From the NCBI RefSeq assembly GCF_003367375.1, contig NZ_CP031416.1:1185501-1249500 (forward strand): a stretch of DNA of 64,000 nucleotides. The letters are read 5' to 3'. Under the pieces are notes generated by a model, which did not search any database, had not been told where the DNA came from, and was given only the letters and a program-made list of their open reading frames with translations. Origin of the DNA: Gallaecimonas mangrovi. GTDB taxonomy: Bacteria > Pseudomonadota > Gammaproteobacteria > Enterobacterales > Gallaecimonadaceae. Shown piece after piece: positions 47,394-55,209 of this stretch (within the stretch, counting starts at the first letter, position 1; each line of letters begins with the position of its first letter). A program made the translations under genes and the position numbers.

Positions 47394-48533
47394 TTAATGG
47401 GCCATAATGCCAAGGTGGCTAGCGATGGCTGCTTTCTGCCGCTCGGCATCTTGCTCGCCTAAAGCGATAAGTTCCTGACAATAGGGCGCTTCGAACAATA
47501 AATACGACAGCAAAGACGCGTCTTCTTCATCTGCGACGCCCAGCCTTGCCAACAGCCAGCGAATAGCCGCTGGCAGGCTGGAATAGTGCTGAGCGGCAAT
47601 AGCGTCAAGATCTCGACTGGGTTGTATCACTAAGGTGTCAAGGGTACGCAGCGGCAGTTGGCGGCGTTTTCGCTCGGGAATGAGTTCCAAGGTTTGATTG
47701 ACGCGCCAGGTTCGCTCTAAATCGGCGTTGAGGGCGTCGGTAAAGACGCTTTCCATCAAATGGCCGGCAATGGTGCCGGCTGTGGGCGGGTGGACATGGG
47801 CCGGTTTGAGGGTATGGAGTTGCTGGTACTGGGTACCTATCACCAAAATGCGGCTGGCACCAAGATGAATGGCAGGGCTAAGCGGGTTTAGCTGGTGAAT
47901 GGTACCGTCACAAAAAAACTGGTTACGAATGCGTACCGGCGGAAACAAAAAAGGCAGGGCAGTACTGGCCATTAAGTGCGTTTCATTGAAGTGAATTCGC
48001 ACCCCTGAGCGCCTGGCCCGCTGCCAGGGCTGGCACTGGCTGTCACCAGTAAAAAAGGTTACTGAGCTGCGCTCGGTATAAGACGAGGCCGTAACGGCCA
48101 GCGCTTTTAGGCGGCCAAGTTTGATTTGCCGGTCCAGTAAGTGGAAGGGTAATCGTTCAGCAAGTAACTGCTGTAATGGCTGTGGGTTGAGTAGGCAAGG
48201 TTGCAGTTGCCGCGCGTAGTCGGCTTGGAAAAAGCGCCCGACACGGCGCAGCAGATGCATACCAAGGTGCCAGGCATCGGCATGAAAAACTTGGCCGGTC
48301 TCAAACTGGCCCCAAACCCTTTCTAGTTGTTTAACGCCGCGGCATAAACAGTGAGACCAGATCCCAAGGGCAGTGGCATTGATGGCACCCGCTGAGGTGC
48401 CGCATAAAATTTGAAACGGAATACCTTTATGGCGGCCTTGCCAACGGCCTATGGCTTTTAGTACCCCCACTTGATAAGCGGCGCGGGCGCCGCCACCGGT
48501 AAGAATAAGGGCTGTTTGGGCTGGGCTGGACAT
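47394..48533 (-). CDS. Patatin-like phospholipase
   Basis: 379 aa, no signal peptide. The patatin fold is marked by the oxyanion loop TGGGARAAYQVGVL (12-25), nucleophile Ser47 in GTSAGA and the Asp of the catalytic dyad in CDGTIHQ (about 210). It should hydrolyse acyl esters of phospholipids or lysophospholipids in the cytoplasm or at the inner membrane. Sits between the AT-rich foreign-looking gene and the diguanylate cyclase gene. Confidence 0.87.
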   Translation of the reverse strand: MSSPAQTALILTGGGARAAYQVGVLKAIGRWQGRHKGIPFQILCGTSAGAINATALGIWSHCLCRGVKQLERVWGQFETGQVFHADAWHLGMHLLRRVGRFFQADYARQLQPCLLNPQPLQQLLAERLPFHLLDRQIKLGRLKALAVTASSYTERSSVTFFTGDSQCQPWQRARRSGVRIHFNETHLMASTALPFLFPPVRIRNQFFCDGTIHQLNPLSPAIHLGASRILVIGTQYQQLHTLKPAHVHPPTAGTIAGHLMESVFTDALNADLERTWRVNQTLELIPERKRRQLPLRTLDTLVIQPSRDLDAIAAQHYSSLPAAIRWLLARLGVADEEDASLLSYLLFEAPYCQELIALGEQDAERQKAAIASHLGIMAH

Positions 48534-48539
48534 CGCCGT

Positions 48540-49555
48540 ATCCCTTTTTATTTTAATCCCTCAAAAATTATAGCCATCTTATCTATAATTTGTGTTCATA
48601 TTCATCGAAAAATTTCATTTTATCTGCACATCCGGCGAAGTGAAAAAAATAAACACTTTCATATGTAGAAAACATACACTTTTTAGTTAGTTTTTCATTT
48701 TTAAATAAAGATATCGTAAAAGGAATCCTTGATATTAACTTCATTAAAATTGATTTTTTATTTTCTCTTAAAAAAGGAAAATATGTGTTTTTAATGGAAT
48801 CCCAAGTGGCATTAAACTTATAGTTAAGCCATTTTATATTGCAGTTTTTTTGTAGTTCATAACTTAGAGGCCGCATTTCATAATTCCATTCAGGACCTCC
48901 TTTATCTTCATAGTTGTAGTATACATACTCCAATATGTCTGCATGGTATTTTGGAGATAGAACAATTACTCCTGTTTGAACAACATAATCAAATTTATCT
49001 GGCAACCCAAATACATTGTGATATTCATGAGGGTGTAAGTTTTCAATATAAGGAAGGTTTATAGATTCCCAATATTTATATCGATCTTCAAGAATTCGAA
49101 TGTGATTTTCTCTATCAGGGACTGAGTAACCATCCACAGCTCCAATTTCATCTTCCTTCACGAATTCGAATATGTTTGGACTATTGGGATTGATCAATAT
49201 ATCTGAATCAACCCAAGCTACTTGATCGTAATTTTTAACTCTTTCATCTTTTAGTATTAAGCATTTCTGCCATGCGGGGCTTCTATTCTTAGCGATGTCT
49301 GATGTATCAATAGGAGACTCTATCACTATAAGGTCGATATCATATTTTTTTGTATAAAGAAGCCAGTTAGAGCGACAATGATTGTTGAATAAATTTATGT
49401 ATTTTTCACCTATTGCCAAGGTTACTATTGCTCTTTTCATATATCATTCCGCTAGTGGTATTATATTCTTGACAAGTCTAATATGTTTTCTTTAGGAATT
49501 AAAGGATATAAGAGCTTGCTTATATCAAGTAAAAGGAGATTTATTTTCTTGCAAT
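48540..49555. other. AT-rich island (putative horizontally acquired segment)
   Basis: Base composition drops sharply here. For example 48661-48720 has 11 G/C of 60, against well over half in most neighbouring lines. The island contains one gene and its flanks. It lies between patatin and the proS terminator, with no transposase, tRNA or obvious direct repeats at its edges. Confidence 0.7.
48583..49440 (-). CDS. Putative glycosyltransferase (DxD-containing)
   Basis: 285 aa, AT-rich with codon use unlike its neighbours. The N-terminus MKRAIVTLAIGEKYINLF resembles the start of GT-A-fold proteins. WVDSDILI (DSD at 78-80) is a DxD motif for divalent metal and sugar nucleotide. Many aromatic residues and the segment VVQTGVIVLSP (aligned with the acceptor region of galactosyltransferase-like families) fit. 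A hydrophobic stretch near the C-terminus is short and may not be a membrane anchor. On the minus strand TATAAT (49460-49465) could be its own -10. The family is not certain: it may act on surface polysaccharide, but no partner genes are present. Confidence 0.6.
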   Translation of the reverse strand: MKRAIVTLAIGEKYINLFNNHCRSNWLLYTKKYDIDLIVIESPIDTSDIAKNRSPAWQKCLILKDERVKNYDQVAWVDSDILINPNSPNIFEFVKEDEIGAVDGYSVPDRENHIRILEDRYKYWESINLPYIENLHPHEYHNVFGLPDKFDYVVQTGVIVLSPKYHADILEYVYYNYEDKGGPEWNYEMRPLSYELQKNCNIKWLNYKFNATWDSIKNTYFPFLRENKKSILMKLISRIPFTISLFKNEKLTKKCMFSTYESVYFFHFAGCADKMKFFDEYEHKL

Positions 49556-49583
49556 AAAAAGCCCCGCATCGGCGGGGCTTTTT
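49556..49583. terminator. Bidirectional terminator downstream of proS
   Basis: GCCCCGC (49561-49567), ATCG loop, GCGGGGC (49572-49578), five T on the plus strand and five A on the left, so it ends the minus-strand proS message. Confidence 0.88.
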
Positions 49584-49598
49584 AGGGGCGAAATGCGA

Positions 49599-51308
49599 TT
49601 ATAGCTGTGCTTTGAGGTGGCTTAGCACATCGCTGATGGCCAGCTCTTGCTTTTCACCTTGGCGGCGGCTCTTGTACTCGACGCTGTCGTTGTCCAGGCC
49701 GCGCTCACCAATAATGATGCTGTGGGGAATACCAATCAGCTCCATGTCGGCAAACATTACGCCTGGGCGCTCTTTACGGTCATCAAACAGCACTTCAATA
49801 CCAGCATCGGTGAGCTCGGCATAGAGTTTCTCGGCCGCGTCTTGTACCCGGTGCGACTTGTGCATGTTCATCGGGATGATAACCACTTGGAACGGGGCTA
49901 TGGCGTCGGGCCAGATAATGCCTTTGTCGTCGTGATTTTGTTCAATAGCAGCGGCAACGACTCGCGATACACCAATGCCGTAGCAACCCATTTCCAGTAC
50001 TGTGGCTTTGCCTTGCTCAGACAGAACCGTGGCTTTCATCGCCTCGGAATATTTGCTGCCAAGCTGGAAGATATGGCCAACCTCAATACCGCGTTTAAGC
50101 TCGATAACGCCTTTGCCACAAGGGCTCGGGTCGCCCGCAACCACATTACGGATATCGGCTACTTGGCTAAAGTGGGCATCACGGTCCCAGTTAATGCCGG
50201 TTTGGTGCTTACCGTCGATGTTGGCGCCAGCGGTGAAATCGCTCATCACCGCCACACTGCGGTCAACGATAATAGGCATGTTAAGGTTCACCGGCCCCAA
50301 AGAACCGGGGAGGGCACCTACCGCAGTTTTGATGGCTTCTTCACTGGCCAGGCTAAAGGGGCTGGCCACTTCAGCCAGTTTTTCCGCCTTGATTTCATTG
50401 AGTTCGTGGTCGCCGCGCACCAAAAGTGCAACCAGCGGCGCCTCGTCACTGGCCCCTTTAACAATCAGGGTTTTCACCGCGCTGCTGGCGGCAATACCAA
50501 ACTGCTCGACCAACTCGTCAATGCTTTTGGCATTGGGAGTGTCAAGCTCGGCCAGCGCTTTAGCTGGCGCGGCGCGCTCAGTGCTTGGGGCCAGTGCTTC
50601 TGCCATTTCAACGTTGGCGGCAAAATCTGACTCGCTAGAGATAGCAATGACATCTTCGCCGCTTTGGGCCAGTACCTGAAACTCATGGGAGGCCGAGCCA
50701 CCGATAGAGCCGGTGTCGGCAACCACCGGGCGAAAATCGAGCCCTAAGCGGGTAAAGATATTGCAGTAGGCGCGGTGCATGCGCTGGTAGGTGTCTTCCA
50801 GGCTCGCTTTATCCATGTGAAAGGAGTAAGCGTCTTTCATCAAAAATTCGCGGCCACGCATCACCCCGAAGCGCGGGCGCACTTCGTCACGGAACTTGGT
50901 TTGAATTTGAAACAGGTTCAGCGGCAGCTGCTTGTAACTGCTGACTTCATTACGGACTAAGGCGGTAACCACTTCTTCGTGGGTTGGGCCCAGTACAAAC
51001 TCACGGTTGCCACGATCTTTAAAGCGGCACAGCTCTGGGCCGTAATCTTCCCAGCGGCCGGATTCTTGCCACAGTTCGGCAGGCTGTACAACCGGCATCG
51101 ACACTTCAATGGCACCGGCTTTTTCCATTTCGTCGCGCACAACGGCTTCTACCTTGCGCAAGGTGCGAAGGCCGGTGGGCAGCCAAGTATAAAGCCCGGC
51201 GGCGATGCGGCGTACCATACCGGCACGCATCATCAACTGATGACTTTTAACCTCAGCGTCGGCTGGGGTTTCTTTGAGTGTGGACAGCAGATATTGGCTG
51301 GTACGCAT
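49599..51308 (-). CDS. proS: Prolyl-tRNA synthetase
   Basis: 569 aa from the ATG at 51308 (a TTG two codons earlier is also open). Class II synthetase: motif 1 around [17 protein letters not shown], motif 2 [21 protein letters not shown], motif 3 near [13 protein letters not shown]. The middle insertion (about 225-405) is the YbaK-type editing domain that clears Ala-tRNA-Pro. C-terminal anticodon-binding domain present. Monocistronic; proS, trmO and rcsF are neighbours in E. coli too. Confidence 0.96.
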   Translation of the reverse strand: MRTSQYLLSTLKETPADAEVKSHQLMMRAGMVRRIAAGLYTWLPTGLRTLRKVEAVVRDEMEKAGAIEVSMPVVQPAELWQESGRWEDYGPELCRFKDRGNREFVLGPTHEEVVTALVRNEVSSYKQLPLNLFQIQTKFRDEVRPRFGVMRGREFLMKDAYSFHMDKASLEDTYQRMHRAYCNIFTRLGLDFRPVVADTGSIGGSASHEFQVLAQSGEDVIAISSESDFAANVEMAEALAPSTERAAPAKALAELDTPNAKSIDELVEQFGIAASSAVKTLIVKGASDEAPLVALLVRGDHELNEIKAEKLAEVASPFSLASEEAIKTAVGALPGSLGPVNLNMPIIVDRSVAVMSDFTAGANIDGKHQTGINWDRDAHFSQVADIRNVVAGDPSPCGKGVIELKRGIEVGHIFQLGSKYSEAMKATVLSEQGKATVLEMGCYGIGVSRVVAAAIEQNHDDKGIIWPDAIAPFQVVIIPMNMHKSHRVQDAAEKLYAELTDAGIEVLFDDRKERPGVMFADMELIGIPHSIIIGERGLDNDSVEYKSRRQGEKQELAISDVLSHLKAQL

Positions 51309-51370
51309 TTTCAAACAAGGCCGTGGTGTGGTTGAAAAAGGAGACGTAGTGTAGCAGCCCCTTTGGTCCC

Positions 51371-52855
51371 CTAGAAGCCCTGATCGGCCAAGCGTTGTTC
51401 TTCTAGCTGTGCCAGCAGTTTATCAACGTTACTGCGGTCGTTGACGGTGCCAATAGCCCAAGACAATACCAAGCCCAGCGGCGGGCCTAATTGCAGGCCC
51501 AGCTCTTCTGCAAAACGTTCGCCATGGGGGTGATTGCGCTTGGGCAGATACAACAGCAAGCGGGCACCGTCGCCTTTGGCGAGAATATCGTCGTTAAGGC
51601 ATTCTTGCGCCAAGCGCTCGGCAAGGGCTTTTAATTGCTTATCCCCTTCGCTAAAACCACCGCCCAAGTTAATGGTGCGCAGGTTATCGATATGGATCAG
51701 CAGCAGCCAGGCATCTAAATCGCTTTTGGCTATCATGCGGCAAAGACGGCTGCGGCTGGGCAGGCCGGTGGCGTTGTCATGGTTTAGGCGGTGTTCGAGT
51801 TTTGCCAGGCGGCTCATGTTGCGATGTAAGCGTTGTTGGCTGCTGCGCCAGCGCCAGAAAGTAATGGCTAGCAGCGGCACTAGTAGTAGCAACAACCAAA
51901 CCCATTTGCCGGTATAGCTTGGTGGTGGCGGTGAATACAAAAAGTGCGAGATGTCTTTGACCGGCGGAATTTGCCCGCTGTCGTAAAGGATGTCGGCAAT
52001 TTTGCGCCAGCGCCTTGGGTTCATTTCACCGATATTGACCATGTCGGGCATGATGAGTTGCCGGGCCGTGTCCATTTCAAAGCGCATATGGCCTTGGGAT
52101 TTATCGGTTTTATAGTGCTGGTTGATAAGGTCGATGACCTCTTCTGGGTGATCCACCGCGTAGTTCCAGCCTTTTAATGAGGCGGCGCGAAAGGCGGCAA
52201 CTTGCTTGGGGTGGGCTTTTAAAAAACGTTTTGAGGTAAACAGAATATCGGAATAAAAATCCATGCCCATGGCCCGCGGGTCAAGGAGCATATAAGGCAT
52301 GCCCAGTTTATCCAGCTGGTAAGGCTCGTTGGTTAGGTAGGCGTTAAAGGCATCGACTTTGCCGGAGATAAAGTCTTGGATATTGGTGGAGGTGTCAACC
52401 CGAATAAGCTGGCTGGGCTTTATCCCCGCTTTATTGAGCATGGCCAGAATTTCCGGGTCAAGGCCGCCTGGGAAAAACATCACCTTGTGGCCAACCAAAT
52501 CTTTGACGCTTTTAATGCCGGTATCGGTTCTTGCCACTAACACCGATGGCGAATGCTGATAAATAGCGGCCAATGCCACAAAGGGGTAGCCCTCAGCCCA
52601 AAAGCTAAACACTTCCGTGTTGCCCACCCCGAATTGGGCGCGGCCTTCGTTGACTTCAATCACCGGGAAACGGTTTGGGCCGCCTTCTCGGATAACCACA
52701 TCCAGGCCTGCCTCTTTGTAGTACCCCTTGTACAGCGCAACATAATAGCCGGCGAATTGCGGTTGATGATGCCAACGTAATTGCAGCACCAGCGGTTCGG
52801 CGAAAAGAGCGGCACTAAAAAGCAAAGCAATAAGGGATAACCCCAGACGCAGCAT
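51371..52855 (-). CDS. NMT1/THI5-like binding protein fused to TM and degenerate GGDEF domain
   Basis: 494 aa. Signal peptide (ends LFAEP), then a periplasmic binding-protein domain of the NMT1/THI5/SsuA type (about 20-310, starting [23 protein letters not shown]). One transmembrane helix lies at about 318-336. The cytoplasmic end begins [13 protein letters not shown] like a GGDEF domain, but the active-site loop reads GDGAR (428-432) in place of GGDEF and no I-site is clear. It should sense a periplasmic ligand and signal by protein contact, not by making c-di-GMP. The THI5 CCCFC motif is absent. The ligand is unknown. Confidence 0.8.
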   Translation of the reverse strand: MLRLGLSLIALLFSAALFAEPLVLQLRWHHQPQFAGYYVALYKGYYKEAGLDVVIREGGPNRFPVIEVNEGRAQFGVGNTEVFSFWAEGYPFVALAAIYQHSPSVLVARTDTGIKSVKDLVGHKVMFFPGGLDPEILAMLNKAGIKPSQLIRVDTSTNIQDFISGKVDAFNAYLTNEPYQLDKLGMPYMLLDPRAMGMDFYSDILFTSKRFLKAHPKQVAAFRAASLKGWNYAVDHPEEVIDLINQHYKTDKSQGHMRFEMDTARQLIMPDMVNIGEMNPRRWRKIADILYDSGQIPPVKDISHFLYSPPPPSYTGKWVWLLLLLVPLLAITFWRWRSSQQRLHRNMSRLAKLEHRLNHDNATGLPSRSRLCRMIAKSDLDAWLLLIHIDNLRTINLGGGFSEGDKQLKALAERLAQECLNDDILAKGDGARLLLYLPKRNHPHGERFAEELGLQLGPPLGLVLSWAIGTVNDRSNVDKLLAQLEEQRLADQGF

Positions 52856-52894
52856 GAACCCACCTGAATACTAAGAGCGTAAAATCAATATGGT

Positions 52895-53599
52895 TCAAGC
52901 ACTTGGGTTAGTAAAGGAAGTAATTGTCTCAATAAGTACCCTATCACTTTCTACTTTAAACCGAATATTGAGCCCAGCCAGTGTGACGCCGTATTGGCGG
53001 CTGTCTAGCTGTTGCTTTTTATAGGCAGGCCTGGGGTCTTGAGCCAGTACTTCACTGATAAATTGTTGGTGGTGCTCTTGCTGAAGCTGCTTTAGCGTAT
53101 CCAAAGCGCTATCGGACCAAGTTACCGCCAAGGCCGTTGGCGCTTGTGGTGCGTAGCCAGCGGTTGCATCAGGCAGCGCATCGGCATAAGGAATATAAGG
53201 CTTGATATCGATAATTGGGGTGCCATCGACTAAGTCGACACCGCCTAAGGTTAACACCCCGGTTTTGGCGTCAACATCGAGAAGTTTTACCACCGACAAG
53301 CCAAGGGGGTTGGGTCTGAAGGTTGAACGGCTGGCAAAAACGCCGGTTTTAGCGTTGCCTCCTAAACGGGGCGGGCGCACCAACGGTTGCCAATCGCGGT
53401 CCAGGTGCTGGTGAAACACAAAACTCAGCCACAAATGCGAAAAGGCTTCGATGCCGCGCAAGGCCTCGCCCCGGTAAGGCGCATCGAGCACAAGCTGCGC
53501 CCTGGCTGACGGTACCAAACCGGGTTGGCGCGGCACCGCGAATTTTTCGGCGTAGGGGCTTTTAATGTAACCAATTGCCGCAAAAGTAAAAGCGCCCAT
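52895..53599 (-). CDS. trmO: tRNA (N6-threonylcarbamoyladenosine(37)-N6)-methyltransferase TrmO
   Basis: 234 aa, TsaA/YaeB family, which methylates t6A37 of some threonine tRNAs with SAM. Signatures: IGYIKSPYAEKFAVPRQPG, GIEAFSHLWLSFVFH, and SRSTFRPNPLGLSVVKL. Start codon overlaps the rcsF stop (TGATG). Same neighbour as in E. coli. Confidence 0.93.
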   Translation of the reverse strand: MGAFTFAAIGYIKSPYAEKFAVPRQPGLVPSARAQLVLDAPYRGEALRGIEAFSHLWLSFVFHQHLDRDWQPLVRPPRLGGNAKTGVFASRSTFRPNPLGLSVVKLLDVDAKTGVLTLGGVDLVDGTPIIDIKPYIPYADALPDATAGYAPQAPTALAVTWSDSALDTLKQLQQEHHQQFISEVLAQDPRPAYKKQQLDSRQYGVTLAGLNIRFKVESDRVLIETITSFTNPSA

Positions 53600-53979
53600 C
53601 AGGGCGCCTCTATCTTGACGGCTTCAGCCTGGCACATCACCTCGCTCAGGCAGCCAGGGGCGGCGTCACCACCGTTTAAGCTTACACACTGTTTGATGAC
53701 CACCGCATTGGCGCCCATTTTGGCCGCTTTGGCTCTGGCATCAGTGCGGGCGTCGCTGGCTTGGGCCGGTGGCAGGTTAGCCGCTTCCTGGCAGGCTTCC
53801 CCGGTGACCATACCGAGAATACGATACTGCTGACCGGCCAAAGCGTCACTGCCGACAATGTGCACCTGCCCTGGAGCAAAGTAACCGGCAATACGGTCTT
53901 TATCGAGGTTAGTGTTGACCTGATAATCACTGGCACAGCCAGTTAATACCAGGGCCATCAGCAGCAGGCCCTTTTTCAT
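53599..53979 (-). CDS. rcsF: Rcs stress-sensing lipoprotein RcsF
   Basis: 126 aa. Lipobox LTGC (lipidated Cys15). The mature part has four further cysteines (63, 98, 110, 116), matching the two nonconsecutive disulfides of E. coli RcsF. It is an outer-membrane sensor that triggers the Rcs phosphorelay on envelope damage. It begins right after the stop codon of the upstream amidohydrolase-like gene (TAAATG) with AAAGGA inside it, and is coupled to trmO. The other Rcs genes are not in the window. Confidence 0.88.
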   Translation of the reverse strand: MKKGLLLMALVLTGCASDYQVNTNLDKDRIAGYFAPGQVHIVGSDALAGQQYRILGMVTGEACQEAANLPPAQASDARTDARAKAAKMGANAVVIKQCVSLNGGDAAPGCLSEVMCQAEAVKIEAP

Positions 53980-55209
53980 TTATTGTCCTTTCTGAAGATA
54001 CTTGCGATACAGGCGTTTCTGACGATTATCCAGATCCACACTGCGTCCGTCGATATAAAGTGCCTTTACATTGACGCCCGCATAATCAAACAGAGGATGG
54101 TCGGTAATGATAAGGGTTGCGCTGCGGCCGACGGTTAGGTCGCCATAGTGCGTATCAATACCCAATAGTTTTGCTGGCACTAGTGTTACTGAAGCCAGTC
54201 CCTTTTGGGCATCAAGGCCCCAAGCCTCGGCTTGACCGACCGCAAAAGGTAAATCCCGTGACGACCAAGAATAGGGCAGGGCAATGGCGACCTTGACGCC
54301 CGCTTTGGCCAAGAGCCCCGAGAGGGCATAAGCCTCGTCATAAGGGGCGTCGTCGCTAGACGGCAGCCCTTCTGGGTCTGTTACTACCACCGCCACATCG
54401 CGTTTGGCCAAGGCTTTGGCATAGCTTTCAGCGCCGCGGCCGCCAACTAAGGTCCAGTGCAAGCCAAAACGGTCACCAAAACGCAGTACTTGGTGAATAG
54501 CGGCGCTACCGTTGACATGAATAAACAGCGGTACGCGTTTTTCCATTACCCCGCGCATGGCCTCTAAGCGGGTATCCAGTGGCTGCTGTTTATTGTCGAT
54601 ACGGCGCTGGCGATAGGCTTCGGCGTCGGCAAAGAAGGTTTCAAGCTTTTCTCTACCGGTTTCATCCCCGACCTTGGGCCAGTAAAGGTGCATGCCGGTA
54701 TCGGCTTTAATCAGCATGTCGCGGCGGTTCCAGCCATCAAGACGCATGGCGGCTGAACGACCTGCTACCAAGCCACCGGTGGGGGCTATTTCCACCAGGG
54801 CAATGCCGTTACTGCGGATGGTTGGAATAATATCGGAGTCGCCATTAAAGGCGGTTTCGGCTGCCACTTCCGGGGTCAGCTCACCGACTTCTTCTTCATC
54901 ATTGGTGGCGCGTACCGCTTCTATTTCCTGCAGGCCAAGCACCGTTGAAAGCCCGATTAAGCCGCTGTAAAGGTGTTTGCCTTTGGCGTCGATAACCTTG
55001 GCGCCAGCAGGCACGGCTAAACCCTGGCCGATAGCAATAATCACCCCTTTGTCGAACAATAAATCGGTGCCCGGTTGGGTGCCAGAGGTCACGCTGTGCA
55101 CTGTGGCGCCTTTAATTAAAATCGGTTGGCTTTGTGGCTTGCCGGGAAGCATGTCATGGGCCACAGCTGGCAAAGCCAATAGCATCAGTACCGCAAAAAA
55201 CGTGCGCAT
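53980..55209 (-). CDS. Secreted amidohydrolase-fold protein lacking the HxH metal motif
   Basis: 409 aa from the ATG at 55209 (GGAGG upstream; a GTG one codon earlier is possible). Signal peptide ends PAVAHD. It has the N-terminal beta-sandwich (ILIKGATVHSV) and the C-terminal GDLTVGRSATLIITD of imidazolonepropionase-like amidohydrolases. At the place of the metal-binding DxHxH it reads SGLIGLSTVLGL, so it may be inactive. Some downstream His/Asp (LFIHVNGSAAIHQ, VVVTDPEG) remain. Its start overlaps the stop of the 999-aa amidohydrolase gene, so the two are probably made together. Confidence 0.72.
   Translation of the reverse strand: MRTFFAVLMLLALPAVAHDMLPGKPQSQPILIKGATVHSVTSGTQPGTDLLFDKGVIIAIGQGLAVPAGAKVIDAKGKHLYSGLIGLSTVLGLQEIEAVRATNDEEEVGELTPEVAAETAFNGDSDIIPTIRSNGIALVEIAPTGGLVAGRSAAMRLDGWNRRDMLIKADTGMHLYWPKVGDETGREKLETFFADAEAYRQRRIDNKQQPLDTRLEAMRGVMEKRVPLFIHVNGSAAIHQVLRFGDRFGLHWTLVGGRGAESYAKALAKRDVAVVVTDPEGLPSSDDAPYDEAYALSGLLAKAGVKVAIALPYSWSSRDLPFAVGQAEAWGLDAQKGLASVTLVPAKLLGIDTHYGDLTVGRSATLIITDHPLFDYAGVNVKALYIDGRSVDLDNRQKRLYRKYLQKGQ

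Noticed and set aside
48540-49555. Insertion sequence or prophage remnant as the source of the AT-rich segment
   Set aside because: No transposase, integrase, tRNA or terminal repeats are visible at its edges.
49647-50630. 327-aa plus-strand ORF opposite proS
   Set aside because: It is antisense to a complete, conserved proS and has no recognisable domain; long shadow frames are expected in GC-rich coding DNA.
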